This document shows positions 1 through 11,497 of a DNA stretch of 64,000 nt, in pieces (position 1 is the first letter of the stretch; each line of letters begins with the position of its first letter). Under the pieces are notes generated by a model. It worked only from the letters and a program-made list of their open reading frames with translations. It searched no databases and was not told the DNA's origin. The stretch covers positions 1,302,001 through 1,366,000 of the forward strand of contig JAJQJQ010000057.1 in NCBI GenBank assembly GCA_028622995.1, given 5' to 3'. The position numbers and the translations under genes were made by a program. The stretch is from Panagrolaimus kolymaensis. Lineage: Eukaryota > Nematoda > Chromadorea > Rhabditida > Panagrolaimidae.

Positions 1-10
1 GAAAGCTTAC

Positions 11-2107
11 GCGGTGGCGTGGTTGCCTGAGAACGAACAGCACCACCACAAATTTGGGCGCGAGTTGAACTGCAACGATTACAGCTTTTACGACAATTTT
101 CTGCCATCCAAAAAGGATTTTTAGCGCATTCACCACTTCCCGACCATTTTACACAACTACCATGCCGATTAGAACACTCGGCTCTGATATCATAATTTGG
201 GCGGCATCTACTACAAGATGCTTGGCACCAAGTATTCATATATCCGGGATTTCTTGAACATTCGCCTGCCACAGCCCAATGTGCACAACATTCATGTTCA
301 TTGAAACAATTTTGCTATAAAAAATATAAACATTGAAAATTTTAAAGCTTTAAAAAATTTTACAGAAGCAGGTTGTGCAGCTGGTGGCCTTTGAGTTGTA
401 ACGGGTGGAGGTCGAGTAACTGGTGCAGCAGTAGCAACGCAAACACCACCTTGGCATACGCCATTGTAACATGGATTTTCACCTACGGATGGATTTACTA
501 ATAATAAATATCAGTAGGCAAAGACAAACCTGCTTGCCAAACACTACATTGAGCACCAACACGAATTTTTGAAACACATCTTGCAGCGCCATGAGATAAA
601 TCACAGAAAAGATATTTCGATCCACATTCTCTCCCCGCAACACAAGTTGGTCGAGGAGCATATTCAAACATGTTATCGGTGTATCTGAAATATCCATGTC
701 CTTCAGTTAATTTCGATTTTTAACTAACTTATTACTAAGGCCATCAGTATTTCTCCAAGGTTCAAATGGTCTCATTAAAGCTGACCCGAAATGATTTGCA
801 CTTGAACATTGTTGCATATCCAATGGAAAAGCATTTTCTCGTTCATTTCTTGTTTGTCTTTGTTGTCTCCAAAGTTCCCAAATAAAATCAACAAAACTAT
901 GATGAAGGAAAAAGATGGGATCATTAGCGGATGTTGATTGATCCAACATATCGCCGCCAACATAAATATGAATATTACCATGAGTATATTCAAGTACATT
1001 CCAATCCGTCCTGAGGTTGCACTATACAATTTATAAGAGTAAAATTATTTATCAATTTAATTAAAACTCTACCCCTTGTTGAGGTGCAGTATAAGCTAAG
1101 ACATTTTCAACGGAAGTTTGACGCATAACAAAACCAATTTCAGTATCAGTAAAAACTGAGCCTTGAGCTCCAATAGCTCGTCGAATATTTGGTCTTCCCT
1201 AAAGCAATTATATAATAATGAATCATCATTCAACGCGTCATTTTCCGCAAATATGAGATAACAACTTACAGCGAGTGTTCGCCAATTTGCAAGAAAACCT
1301 GTAATGACTTGACTTTGTGCATCTGTTCTACCCATTAATTCATCCGACCATAAAATGGAATCTCTCGAGTTTGGTAAACGTGAATCCAAAGTTGAATCCC
1401 AATATGGAAGAGCAACGGATGGATCAACAAGGCGAAGAGCAATTTCAAATCTAAAAATTAAGGGCTTCCTTTTAATGAAAGATATACCTTTTTGACTAAC
1501 CGTTTAATAAATTCACGATGCCATGGTAAAAATGCTGGACCTGAATGAGCGCCACCAGATTCAGCAAATTGTGAATGTACAACGGCCAAACGATCATATT
1601 CTCCTGAATTTTTTAATTGTCGAACAGCACCGTGGAAGCGAGTTCTCTCATCATCTGTCAACATTCTATATTCTTTTCGAAGAGCTTTTCGAAGAGGTTG
1701 TCCACTGGATAAAGTACAGAAATTAGAACCTTGTTGACCATTTCCACCCAAATATTGACAAAGACATCCTTAAAACAAATGATTCAAATATGAATGTCAA
1801 AAAGATTTACCTAAATCCATGCATTGTGATGGCGAAGAAGCAATTGGAGCTAATTCTGCTGCAATCATAGGTGTCGGCTGACCTGGAATTGCTGGAGGTA
1901 AAGATATTTTAGCTGTAACTGGTGGAGCTGCCTAAATTAATTCAAAAAAATTTGATGATAAAAAAAATGTCAAAAACTTACTCTCGCATTTTTATCCCAT
2001 CTATGAATTTGTTCACAAACAATTTTTAAAGCTGGTGTTGGAGCTTGTGCGCAATTTTGGGCATAAACTTGAAAAATTCCAAGTAGCAATATTAAAAGTA
2101 CCTTCAT
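11..2107 (-). CDS. Tyrosinase (type-3 copper enzyme) with C-terminal ShK domains, partial
   Basis: Exons on the minus strand: 2107-1982, 1931-1811, 1768-1501, 1450-1270, 1198-1073, 1021-729, 684-530, 482-364, 314-11; the last runs into a GTAAG donor, so the gene continues past the window start. The protein (564 residues visible) begins with a signal peptide ([16 protein letters not shown]). The CuA site is seen in FHGAVRQLK and [15 protein letters not shown], and the CuB site in [12 protein letters not shown] followed by [14 protein letters not shown] short Cys-rich EGF-like stretch ([13 protein letters not shown]), a Thr/Pro linker and two ShK domains follow ([11 protein letters not shown]...C and [11 protein letters not shown]...C). 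Family knowledge: nematode secreted tyrosinases of the TYR group oxidise phenols for cuticle or eggshell crosslinking. The donor after exon 3 was chosen at 1500 because it restores the conserved HREFIKRFEIALR; a second GT at 1487 would break the frame. Confidence 0.92.
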
Positions 2108-4540
2108 TTTAGATGGCACTTTTTGAGGAAATTTACTTTCCTTTTCAACTTATTTTTAAATATGTTTAAAAAAAAGAAAGTAAAAAACAAAATTAATAAA
2201 AGAAACTTTTGACAAAGTTAATGTTCGTCTTTGAATTTGAGAAAACAATAAAGGCCGTCCTTTTTACATCCATTCAAAAATTTGTCCAATTTGACTTTCC
2301 TTTTCTTTGTCGACAAAATAGCATGACAATTCCAATCAAACAAACTAACTTCTTTTTTTTTTTAAACCGGTTGGTTACCTACCTTTCAATATTGGTTGGC
2401 CACATAAGATAAAATAGGGTCGTTCCAGCAGTTGAGACAAGAAGTTAATAAACTTATTTAACAAAACAAAAAATGACGTATAAAAGGAAGAGTTATTTAC
2501 ATGATTGTGGTTTTTTGGTTAAAAGATCTGACTCACAACGTGTTTCTTGAATTCAATGAAGTTTAACTTTTTAAAAATGGATCATAATTAACCCTAAGAT
2601 TTTCAAATACAAGATGATGATGCATTAATTAAAAATAATTGTATTTTCTTATTCAAGATAAGAATTTCCATTTTTCAATAATAAGATCTCAAAAATGAAG
2701 AGTTTGAATATCAAGTTATTACTTCACAAACAGATTTAGTGTTTTATATTTATTGTAAAATCGATTAAAACATTATTTTGTTATCTCATTTTTTCTTTCG
2801 CATAAAAGAATTCCGTATAAATATGAGTTGTGAAAATCCATGCCTTTTTTCGAGCAATTCCAAAAATACCATCAGAAATGTTTCTAACCCATGGAAATCA
2901 TTTGTATGGAAAGAAATTTCCACGCCGTGCTTTTTGAATAATAAAATCCAGCTCTTCTCAATGAATAACGACGCACTGTAACGTAACTTTATCAGATTTA
3001 ATTTTTAAAAAGTTTTTTGTTTTTTTATACGCCCTTTGAAGGCAGATACTCAACTTTGACCATAAGATATATGGAAAATCTTTATCATATCCACTCTAAA
3101 AAAGAAGGATGAAGACTTAAATTTTTAAGAGAAAAAAAAAGAAAAATACCGCCTTTACTCTTTGCAAACTTCTTATTAATTACTTTGTCCCTTCAATTTA
3201 ATTTATATCAGTACAGTTTTTGATATTTAAACTTTTTACTTTTATTTGTTAATCTTTTTCCACTTCATCAAACATTTGAAAAAAATTATTTAAAAAATTA
3301 TCTATGCATAATGTATTTCTTTAAAAAATTTATGATAATCTGTGACCATTCATTTTAATTAAATTGGAGCATTCTTGCAGTTTAAAGTTTTTACTTTCCA
3401 AAAATAGAGGTAATTAATTGTGTTTATATTTTTGGTCGCATGACTTTAGGTTGGGTTTTTTTTTTGCGGTGGCGGATTAAAGAAAACATATTCATTCAAG
3501 AATTAATATTCAGAAAACAAAAAAAGTGAATTAAAACTTTCCATTTTCTGTTTTACTCTTTAATCAACCTTGTTAATTTTTTTTCTCTCCTTTGTTCCCA
3601 CCAATTTTATAATCAAAAAATTAAGAGAATTTTTCAAAATAATTTAGAATTTTGGGATAAAAAAATATTTTAAATTTGGTCATTTTCTTAAAGCAATTTT
3701 TTCATTATGTGGAAAATATTGTAGCTTACTTTTTGCAAATTTTCAAACTTTTCTTTGTTTTTCGTTATTTTTTGCATCTGTCTTTTTTATAAGTAGGTTG
3801 AAAAGTGTCAAACTTCTACGTCAGTATTATACGGAAGTTCCTAAAGGCTTAAGCAAACTTAAATTTAAAGAATGAATGTTTTCGTTTGCAATTATTACAA
3901 AACCTTTTGCTTTCACTTTTAAATTTATCGTATGTACCATTCAGCGAAAAACATGATACTTTTGCTTCATAAATTTATTATAAAAACAAAAATAATATTG
4001 TAAAAAATAAAGCTTTTCCCTTTTTAAATTAAACAAATTTCTTAAAAAGACCAAATATAATTTAATTTTTTTGATTCTTGTTTTATACAAAAATATGTTT
4101 TTATTTATTTATTTTTTGATGATTAGAAAGCAAAAAAATGTTTGTAAAAAAACAATCAAGAAAAACATTATCATGATCTTTTACTACGGTTGTTATTTTT
4201 TTAACTCCAACAAAAAATAGTAATGTCAAAATTCATTTTTAAAAAAATATTTCGTAATGTTTTATTTTTAATCTAAAATAAATTTATTTATTAAATTTCC
4301 GAAGTATACACACACATTTGTCTAATCGCTTTTTTTCTTGGGCTGTTGTTTTTAAATAAAATTAAAAATAGTAATATTTTTTTCGCTTTCGAAAAAGGAA
4401 GAGAAGCTTATAGTCAGAGACAATCTTAAAAAATAGATATTAGCAATTGAAAGTTTAAAGTTTGTAATGCATTTTTTTTTTGCAAATTTTTCCTTTTAAA
4501 AAATTCAAAAACAACGGAAAAACATAAATATTTTTTAAAA
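2108..4540. other. AT-rich intergenic region between tyrosinase and Helitron array
   Basis: About 2.4 kb of A/T-rich sequence with homopolymer runs. I see no convincing coding exon, RNA gene or repeat. The part near 2108 should hold the promoter of the minus-strand tyrosinase. The last bases before 4541 are a run of A, which gives the A side of an A|T Helitron target. Confidence 0.6.
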
Positions 4541-5677
4541 TCTACCCTTATAAATTGAATTGACTATGTTTGTTTGTCTGTTTGTCTGTGGGTTGTTCCC
4601 TGTTTTTTTAAAATGTGATTGTACAGTCCGATGTAGTTTTTGATGCTGATTCCAAAAATGTGGGTCTCGAGCTTCGGCTAAAGAGATATGCATATGATAT
4701 TGAGGTTTGAAAATTTGCATATTTGCAAATTGAAAAAAGTTTTAACGCGAATGTTTTTCTTTGTGTTTGAAGAAAGGGAGAAAGCGCGCTCTTTTTCGTT
4801 TGCTTATTGAAAGAGAATTTCGTTGCGTGATTGTTTACTTTGGTTTTTGAAAAATTGCATATTTGGTGGTTTATGGATGCATGTATGGAGATGCTGGATG
4901 GCTTTAAAGGGAAATTGTTTAATATTTTGTATTTTTTTAAATGAGGATTGAAAGAAAGTGAATGATGGAGCAAAATAAAAAGATTTTTCTGTAATTTTTT
5001 AATAAGCAAATTTGAAAGGCATAATAAATAAAACTTGGAATAGCATATTGAAATTTGATAATTATATTAATTTTTGTAATTAGCAAATGTTTTATGAATT
5101 TGAACATTGTAATAACTGCAGTAATTCTATGGGGAAATGGTGAGCCAGCATTGAATGAAGTTCAGTAATTTTTTTAAATATGATCAACTGCTTTTATGCC
5201 TTTTTGCTTGATTGGAATTCAAGTTTGCCTTGAAAGCTTTTGATGGAAAAGCGCAATATGCTTTCGTTGTTTTTGTTCATTACCTGTTTTTTTCTAATGC
5301 AGAAGATGGTTGTGTTTTTTTTATTGAGAAATAAAATTTGAAATTTGTTGATATTTTTTGTTCCGTTTTTTTGATTGGTTTACCGAGTCGCGTTTTTGTG
5401 TTAACGATTATTGTAATAACTTTTTTTACGTGATTGTATCCTCTTTTTATTGTTAATTTATCGCTAGTGCAAATGTGTTATTACTAGATTTGTATTTTTT
5501 GGTTATTGACGTTGTTATTTTTCAGGCTACTACTGTGCTTGCTCTACCGTGTTTTTTTTTTGTCATTTATTGATTTTGCTCTTGATCAATAGATTGAATT
5601 GTTAGAGGGCTTTTTTTTTCCTTTTTTTGTTGTTGTTTTTTGAATAACTTTGAAAAACTTCATTTGTGTTTTGTGTG

Positions 5678-8600
5678 ATGTCTGATAGTAGCAGTTTACT
5701 TGCTGCTGTTGGAGAGAGTGATGAGTTTAACGGCCTTCGGGCACCACGCAACCCTCGGGTTGAAATCGATGTTGATGAGCCAATGGAAGTTGATGCTGAA
5801 GTTGGAAATGTGAATGAGCCTATTTTATTAGGTGCAATGATTGAAGCAAATGTTATTGAAAATCAGGAACTTATTCCAAACGAAGAAATTCAGCTTGCAG
5901 CAGCGGTCCAAGAAACTTGGGCCGATTATTGTCGTCGAATGAAAGTAAGAGTGGGAGATAAAAAGCGTAGAATGAGGTGGCAGCGGCAACGCCAAACCAA
6001 TGAGGAAAAACTTGCTGAGCTTGAAAGATCTCGAGCAAGGAGAAGAGAATTGAGGCAACAGGAAACTGCTGCACAACGTGAGCGAAGATTAACCGAAGCT
6101 CGTGATTTGAGGCGAATGGCAGTTGAAAACGAAAGAGATGAACAACGTGAAGCTCGTTTGGAGGCTGGTCGTTTGCATCATAACATCGCAAGAGAAAATG
6201 AAGGTGATGAACAACGTGTAGCAAGGTTGGAATCTCAGCGGGTTCTTCAAGCTTCTATGCGTTTAAATGAAACAGAAGAGCAAAGAGAAGCACGTTTGGG
6301 AGCTGATCGTTTGCTTCATGCGGATTTGAGAGATAATGAAAATGATGAACAACGGGAAGCAAGGTTAGAATCCCAACGGGTTCTTCAAGCTTCAATGCGT
6401 GATGAAGAAAATGATGAACAACGAGAAGCAAGATTGGAATCACAACGGGTTCTTCAAGCTTCAATGAGGGATAATGAAACCGCTGGAATACGAGAGCTAC
6501 GTTATGCGAATTTACGAAACGATTATCATCGGAGGCGAGAAAATCCACCAAATGAATTTCGAGCTGAAGATGGTGATACTGAAATGTTTACTTTAGGTGA
6601 AAGGAATGTTGAGTGTACTTTTTGTGGTGCATTACATTATTCATGTGAACCTCGAAGTTCTGAAGGAACTTATGATAGTTGTTGTAATTTGGGAAGAGTC
6701 AAAATTGATTTTGAACCAAATTTTCCAGAAGAATTGAAGAAGCTATTGAAGCGTGAAGAAGGAACCGATTGGCGGCCATTCCATGAGAAGATTAACAAGT
6801 ATAATACGAGTGTAAGCTTTGCTTATACTAAAGGTGAAATTCGTCAATTGCCTGGAGTGTTTCATTATCGAACTCATGGTGAAATTATGCATGTGTTACC
6901 TCGATATACGGATCCATTGCCTGGACAACGACCAGCTTTTGGACAATTATGGATCATTGAAACAAATGATGCAATTGAATACCGCTGCCAAGCTCCTTTT
7001 GCTGCAGATTGTGAACAACGAATTTTTGAGTTTTTGCACAATTTATTGGCTAACGCTAATCAATATGCACAAATTTATCGCATGCTTCATGAAATTGAAG
7101 ATGAAGAAAGATTATTAGCGGAAGCTGAAGGACGTATACCAAAAGTATGCAAAATTCTCTTCAAAAAGACAACGAATAATACGAGTGATGTTTATGCATT
7201 GCCAACAGTTTCGAATGAAGTTGCAGGAATTTATATTTGTGACGAAAATGGAGACATTCCTTGGAATGATATTCAAGTTCAACGCAAGCGCAATTCTGAT
7301 AATGAGCCAATTATGGCTGAAAGAATCTCACGTTATTCGAAACACATGGAACCGTTAACGTTCGTGTTGTTTAATCCTTATGGTACTGGAGATTTTTGGC
7401 ATTATGAAAGACCAAAAAATCCATACACTAACGAAGGTGGAAAAATTACTCCATTGCAGTATTATTTGTATAAGCTGGCTCATCGACCAGAAAATGATGA
7501 TGAACCATTTAATCCCATTCTTCATGGAGGCAAATTGTTAAGCAAGTATTTAGTTTGGTCATTTTCCATTGTGGATAATGAACGAATGAAGTTTTTGAGA
7601 AACAATCAAAGGAAGTTTAGAGTTGATAGTTATACGGGTCTTTCAGACTATATACGAAATGTTGCGGAAGATAATAATGCTTTACCTGGAAAAAAGATTA
7701 TTCTTCCATCAAGTTATACGATGGGACCTCGCAGTCAAGCTGAGTTTATGCATGATTCTATGGCGATGGCTCAAAAACATGGAAAGCCTAATTTGTTCAT
7801 TACGAAAACGTGTAATCCCGATCATCCGGACATTACAAATGAGTTGTTTGAGAATCAAAAAGCTTTTGATCGACCTGATGTGGTTGATATGGCGTTTAAT
7901 TATCATGTTAAACAATTTGTAAAAGAAATGAAGAGTGGAATTTTTGGCAAAGTAAAGGCTTTCCTTTATGTTGTTGAATTCCAAAAGCGTGGTTTACCGC
8001 ATATTCATAGTTTGTGGTGGCTTGAAGAAGGTTGGAATGATCCCAACAAAATTGATCGCTTCATTTCTGCTGAAATTCCAGATGAAATTGAAGATAAAGA
8101 ACTATATGATTTAGTGGTGAAAAATTTGTTACATCGGCCATGTGGCGAATATGATCCTAATGCAATGTGTATGCAGGATGGTAGATGTAAGAGGCACTTT
8201 CCACGTGCATTTTGTGATGAGACAAGTTTGGATGAAAATAATTATCCAACTTATCGACGACGAAATGATGGAAGAACTGCAACTATTAATTTTAAAGGTC
8301 GACCTTTTACGGTTGATAATCGATCCGTTGTTCCATACAATGCATATTTGCTCAAACGTTTTCGTTGTCATATCAACGTTGAAGTTGTTCATAGTTTGGG
8401 AACAGTGAATTATTTATTCAAATATCTTTTTAAAGGTCCAAGTAGGATTAATATTGAAATCAGCAATGGACAAGTTGATTATGATGAAATTCAATGTTTC
8501 CTTGATGCACGATATTTATGCGCTCATGAAGCATGTTGGAGACTTTATAAGTTTGACATGCATTTTTCGAGTGAAAGTGTTGAACGTTTGCAGGTTCATT

Positions 8601-11011
8601 TACCCGAACAACAAACAATCACGTTGGCTGAAGATCCATCATTGGATGAAATGATTTCTGCGCAAATGAAAAAATCTAAATTATTAGCATTTTTTGACTT
8701 GAATGAAAAGTTTCCTACTGGAAATAATCGCAATCTTACGTATGTTGAGCTTTGTCACCATTTCACATGGGATGCAAAGAAGCACGAATGGCATCCTCGA
8801 TGTAAAACTTCGAAGCCTAAATGTCCAAGGATGTATGCCGTTAATCCGAAAAACACTGAATTGTTTTATCTTCGCAAATTGTTATCAATTGTTACTGGAC
8901 CGCAAGGTTTTGAGGATTTACGTCGTGATCCATTTGATCGTGAAAGAGTTTATGACACTTTTCGTGAAGCATGTGTTGCTCGAGGATTAGTTGAATCTGA
9001 TCAAATTTTTTATGATGCATTAGAAGAAGGCACATATCATAATTTGCCACGAGAACTTCGTCGACTTTTTGCTCGAATTGTAGCACATTGTGATGTGGAA
9101 GCGCCTTTGTGGTTATGGAACCAATTCCGTTATCAATTGACCGCGGATCTTCTTCGAAGTCACCACGGCGATATGGACCTTGCTGAACATTTGGCTTGGC
9201 GACAAACGTTGAGGTTGATTATCAACATGGAACGTTCATTGGAAGATTATCATATTCTTCAAATGATTGCAGATATTGTTGGAATTGATGAAGAGACTAT
9301 CGATATTGCAGTTCATCGACTACGTGGTGATGAAATGAGGGGAAATTTGAATCCCGAACAAGCTCAAGCGTTTGAGGCAATTATGGGTAGAGTTAATACG
9401 CCTGATAATTCTGCTGCCTGTTTCTATGTTGATGGACCAGGTGGATCAGGAAAGACTTATCTTTTCAATTGCATTATTTCTAATTTGATTGCTTCTGGCA
9501 ATACAGTTATCGTTATGTCATGGAGTGGCATTGCAGCTTCATTGTATGAAATGGGACGAACAGTTCACAACGTTTTTAAGCTTGATTTTCCGTTCACTGA
9601 TGAAAGCAGTTCAGGTGTAACTCCTCGTGATGCACTTGGAGAAGCGATAAAGAAAACCAAAGTATTCATTTGGGATGAAACTCCTATGGCTCCTCGTCGA
9701 GCATTAAAAGCAATTGATGAAAAGCTACGTGAAATTATGAATAACGATCTTCCTTTTGGTGGAAAAGTTATTATTTGTGGTGGAGATTTTCGCCAATTAG
9801 GACCAGTGGTCATCAATGGTACTCGCAATGATGTTATTCGAACAAGCGTTAAATCGAGTCCACTTTGGATGCATTTTTCTTCTAACCAATTTCGTTTGTT
9901 TAGAAATGAAAGAGCTGATGATAGTGGTGACGGCTTTGCTGAAGCAATTTTAGCTATTGGTAATGGAAGTTCCAATGGACCTAATGGTAAAGTAAATCTG
10001 CCAGAAGAATGTATTACTGATGGCGATTTAGTTGAACATGTTTTTCGAGATGCTATTGCTTCTGGCAATAATCATGATTTGATTAAGCGTGCTATTCTTT
10101 CAACAACGAACTCAAAAGTTGATGAATACAATGAAAAGGTGATGGATTTACTTGATCCAAATACGGAAAAAGTTTATCATGCAGTTGATCGAGTTGAAGA
10201 GAATGCGATTGAATATTCTTCTGAACATTTTGAATCGTTGAAACCGGCTGGTTTTCCAGCATATCGTTTACGTCTTCGAGAAAATACTGTAATTATGCTT
10301 ATGCGCAATTTAAGTATTCGAGAAGGATTATGCAATGGTACGCGTTTGTTGGTTAAGAAACTTGAACGCAATTTAATTATTGCTGAAAGGTTGACTAATC
10401 GTTCAGATGATAGCGATAATTTGGTGATGATTCCAAGAATTACACTTTTGGATGATTCGAGTGTTTTTAAAGTTTATCGAACACAATTTCCTGTGAGACC
10501 AGCGTTTGCAGTGACCATCAACAAATCACAAGGTCAAACATTCGATCAAATTGGAATTGATATTAGTGATGGTATCTTTACCCATGGACATTTGTATGTT
10601 GCTGTATCTCGCACTCGTGCTTGGGACAGACTTCGTATTAAGTTGCATCCAGATGATGTAAATTGCTCGCGTAACATCGTTTATGGTGAACTTTTGGAAG
10701 CCGATCCGGTTTCAGCAATGCAACCTGATGCACCAACATATGCCGATTTGAATCCAAATTGGAATGCGAATGATGAGCAAATGGATGTTGGTGAAGAACC
10801 ATCAGATCAAGAAGACGAAAATGAGAACATTGGTGGTTTACCAAATGTTAATGAAGATTTATCAGGAAAACATGAAGGAGAAATTTTTGATGAATGGAAT
10901 GACCATCAAGATTTTAATGATGTTGATCCCGATTTGTATCCAAGTTGGAATCAAAATGTGCAAATGGATGTCGATCAACGACCAACAAATGAGGGTGATG
11001 ACGAAAGTTAA
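5678..11011 (+). CDS. Helitron Rep-helicase transposase, copy 1
   Basis: Intronless, intact, 1,777 residues from the first in-frame ATG (5678); the open frame extends 12 nt upstream from a GTG, which I do not use. Order of parts: acidic N-terminus; a basic, charged region with several copies of a 23-residue repeat (core NDEQREARLESQRVLQ, about residues 150-285); a Cys/His cluster (CTFCGALHYSCEP); the Helitron Rep domain with HUH motif H775-I-H777 and the two tyrosines of YLFKYLFKG at 912 and 916; then a SF1/Pif1-type helicase with Walker A GPGGSGKT (1253-1260), Walker B FIWDE (about 1330-1334) and a late AVTINKSQGQTF motif. Known role: Rep nicks and joins single strands while the helicase unwinds, giving rolling-circle transposition. 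No break or missing catalytic residue is seen, so it may be active. Confidence 0.95.
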   Translation: MSDSSSLLAAVGESDEFNGLRAPRNPRVEIDVDEPMEVDAEVGNVNEPILLGAMIEANVIENQELIPNEEIQLAAAVQETWADYCRRMKVRVGDKKRRMRWQRQRQTNEEKLAELERSRARRRELRQQETAAQRERRLTEARDLRRMAVENERDEQREARLEAGRLHHNIARENEGDEQRVARLESQRVLQASMRLNETEEQREARLGADRLLHADLRDNENDEQREARLESQRVLQASMRDEENDEQREARLESQRVLQASMRDNETAGIRELRYANLRNDYHRRRENPPNEFRAEDGDTEMFTLGERNVECTFCGALHYSCEPRSSEGTYDSCCNLGRVKIDFEPNFPEELKKLLKREEGTDWRPFHEKINKYNTSVSFAYTKGEIRQLPGVFHYRTHGEIMHVLPRYTDPLPGQRPAFGQLWIIETNDAIEYRCQAPFAADCEQRIFEFLHNLLANANQYAQIYRMLHEIEDEERLLAEAEGRIPKVCKILFKKTTNNTSDVYALPTVSNEVAGIYICDENGDIPWNDIQVQRKRNSDNEPIMAERISRYSKHMEPLTFVLFNPYGTGDFWHYERPKNPYTNEGGKITPLQYYLYKLAHRPENDDEPFNPILHGGKLLSKYLVWSFSIVDNERMKFLRNNQRKFRVDSYTGLSDYIRNVAEDNNALPGKKIILPSSYTMGPRSQAEFMHDSMAMAQKHGKPNLFITKTCNPDHPDITNELFENQKAFDRPDVVDMAFNYHVKQFVKEMKSGIFGKVKAFLYVVEFQKRGLPHIHSLWWLEEGWNDPNKIDRFISAEIPDEIEDKELYDLVVKNLLHRPCGEYDPNAMCMQDGRCKRHFPRAFCDETSLDENNYPTYRRRNDGRTATINFKGRPFTVDNRSVVPYNAYLLKRFRCHINVEVVHSLGTVNYLFKYLFKGPSRINIEISNGQVDYDEIQCFLDARYLCAHEACWRLYKFDMHFSSESVERLQVHLPEQQTITLAEDPSLDEMISAQMKKSKLLAFFDLNEKFPTGNNRNLTYVELCHHFTWDAKKHEWHPRCKTSKPKCPRMYAVNPKNTELFYLRKLLSIVTGPQGFEDLRRDPFDRERVYDTFREACVARGLVESDQIFYDALEEGTYHNLPRELRRLFARIVAHCDVEAPLWLWNQFRYQLTADLLRSHHGDMDLAEHLAWRQTLRLIINMERSLEDYHILQMIADIVGIDEETIDIAVHRLRGDEMRGNLNPEQAQAFEAIMGRVNTPDNSAACFYVDGPGGSGKTYLFNCIISNLIASGNTVIVMSWSGIAASLYEMGRTVHNVFKLDFPFTDESSSGVTPRDALGEAIKKTKVFIWDETPMAPRRALKAIDEKLREIMNNDLPFGGKVIICGGDFRQLGPVVINGTRNDVIRTSVKSSPLWMHFSSNQFRLFRNERADDSGDGFAEAILAIGNGSSNGPNGKVNLPEECITDGDLVEHVFRDAIASGNNHDLIKRAILSTTNSKVDEYNEKVMDLLDPNTEKVYHAVDRVEENAIEYSSEHFESLKPAGFPAYRLRLRENTVIMLMRNLSIREGLCNGTRLLVKKLERNLIIAERLTNRSDDSDNLVMIPRITLLDDSSVFKVYRTQFPVRPAFAVTINKSQGQTFDQIGIDISDGIFTHGHLYVAVSRTRAWDRLRIKLHPDDVNCSRNIVYGELLEADPVSAMQPDAPTYADLNPNWNANDEQMDVGEEPSDQEDENENIGGLPNVNEDLSGKHEGEIFDEWNDHQDFNDVDPDLYPSWNQNVQMDVDQRPTNEGDDES

Positions 11012-11474
11012 TCACATGAGTGGCATTAATGTCAACCTTGGGGTTTTTCATTGGTTTCCCGTAAAAAAACCTTTACTCTCTTAAATGCTAAGAACCGTGA
11101 CGTGGTAAGAGAGCTTAATGTTGACATTTGATGTTCAACTAACAAATACTTGGCAATGATTTCGTATTATGTTTAAAGGTCATAATGTGTTTTGTGTATC
11201 TTTGATATTGTGTTAAAAAAATTTGCTTAAACGTTGAAATGATATTTTTTAAGAGAGATAAAGAAGGGAATTATTTTTTAAAGATGGAAACAAGAAATTG
11301 AATTGCCAAATATGCAAATCTGATGGGAATTTTGATAAAAATTAAATTTTTTGCGTGTTTGAAAAGGAAATTGACAATGTTAATTGTTATGGAATGTATG
11401 GCGATATAAGTATTGACTTATTTTTATATGTGTTTTTGTGATTGAAAATGTAAAATTGTTGAAATGTTAGTTGT

Positions 11475-11497
11475 GGGGACTGCCGTAGGCAGGCCCC
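11475..11497 (+). repeat. 3'-terminal hairpin of Helitron copy 1
   Basis: GGGG...CCCC with an inner CTGCC/GGCAG stem and a three-base loop, 13 nt before the element end. Such subterminal hairpins are thought to act as the stop signal for Helitron strand transfer. The same structure recurs at 18445-18467 and, with changed bases but kept pairing, at 19719-19742. Confidence 0.85.

Noticed and set aside
5666..5677. GTG-initiated extension of the Helitron protein
   Set aside because: Nuclear genes rarely start at GTG; the ATG at 5678 gives the protein used here. The same applies to 12636-12647.
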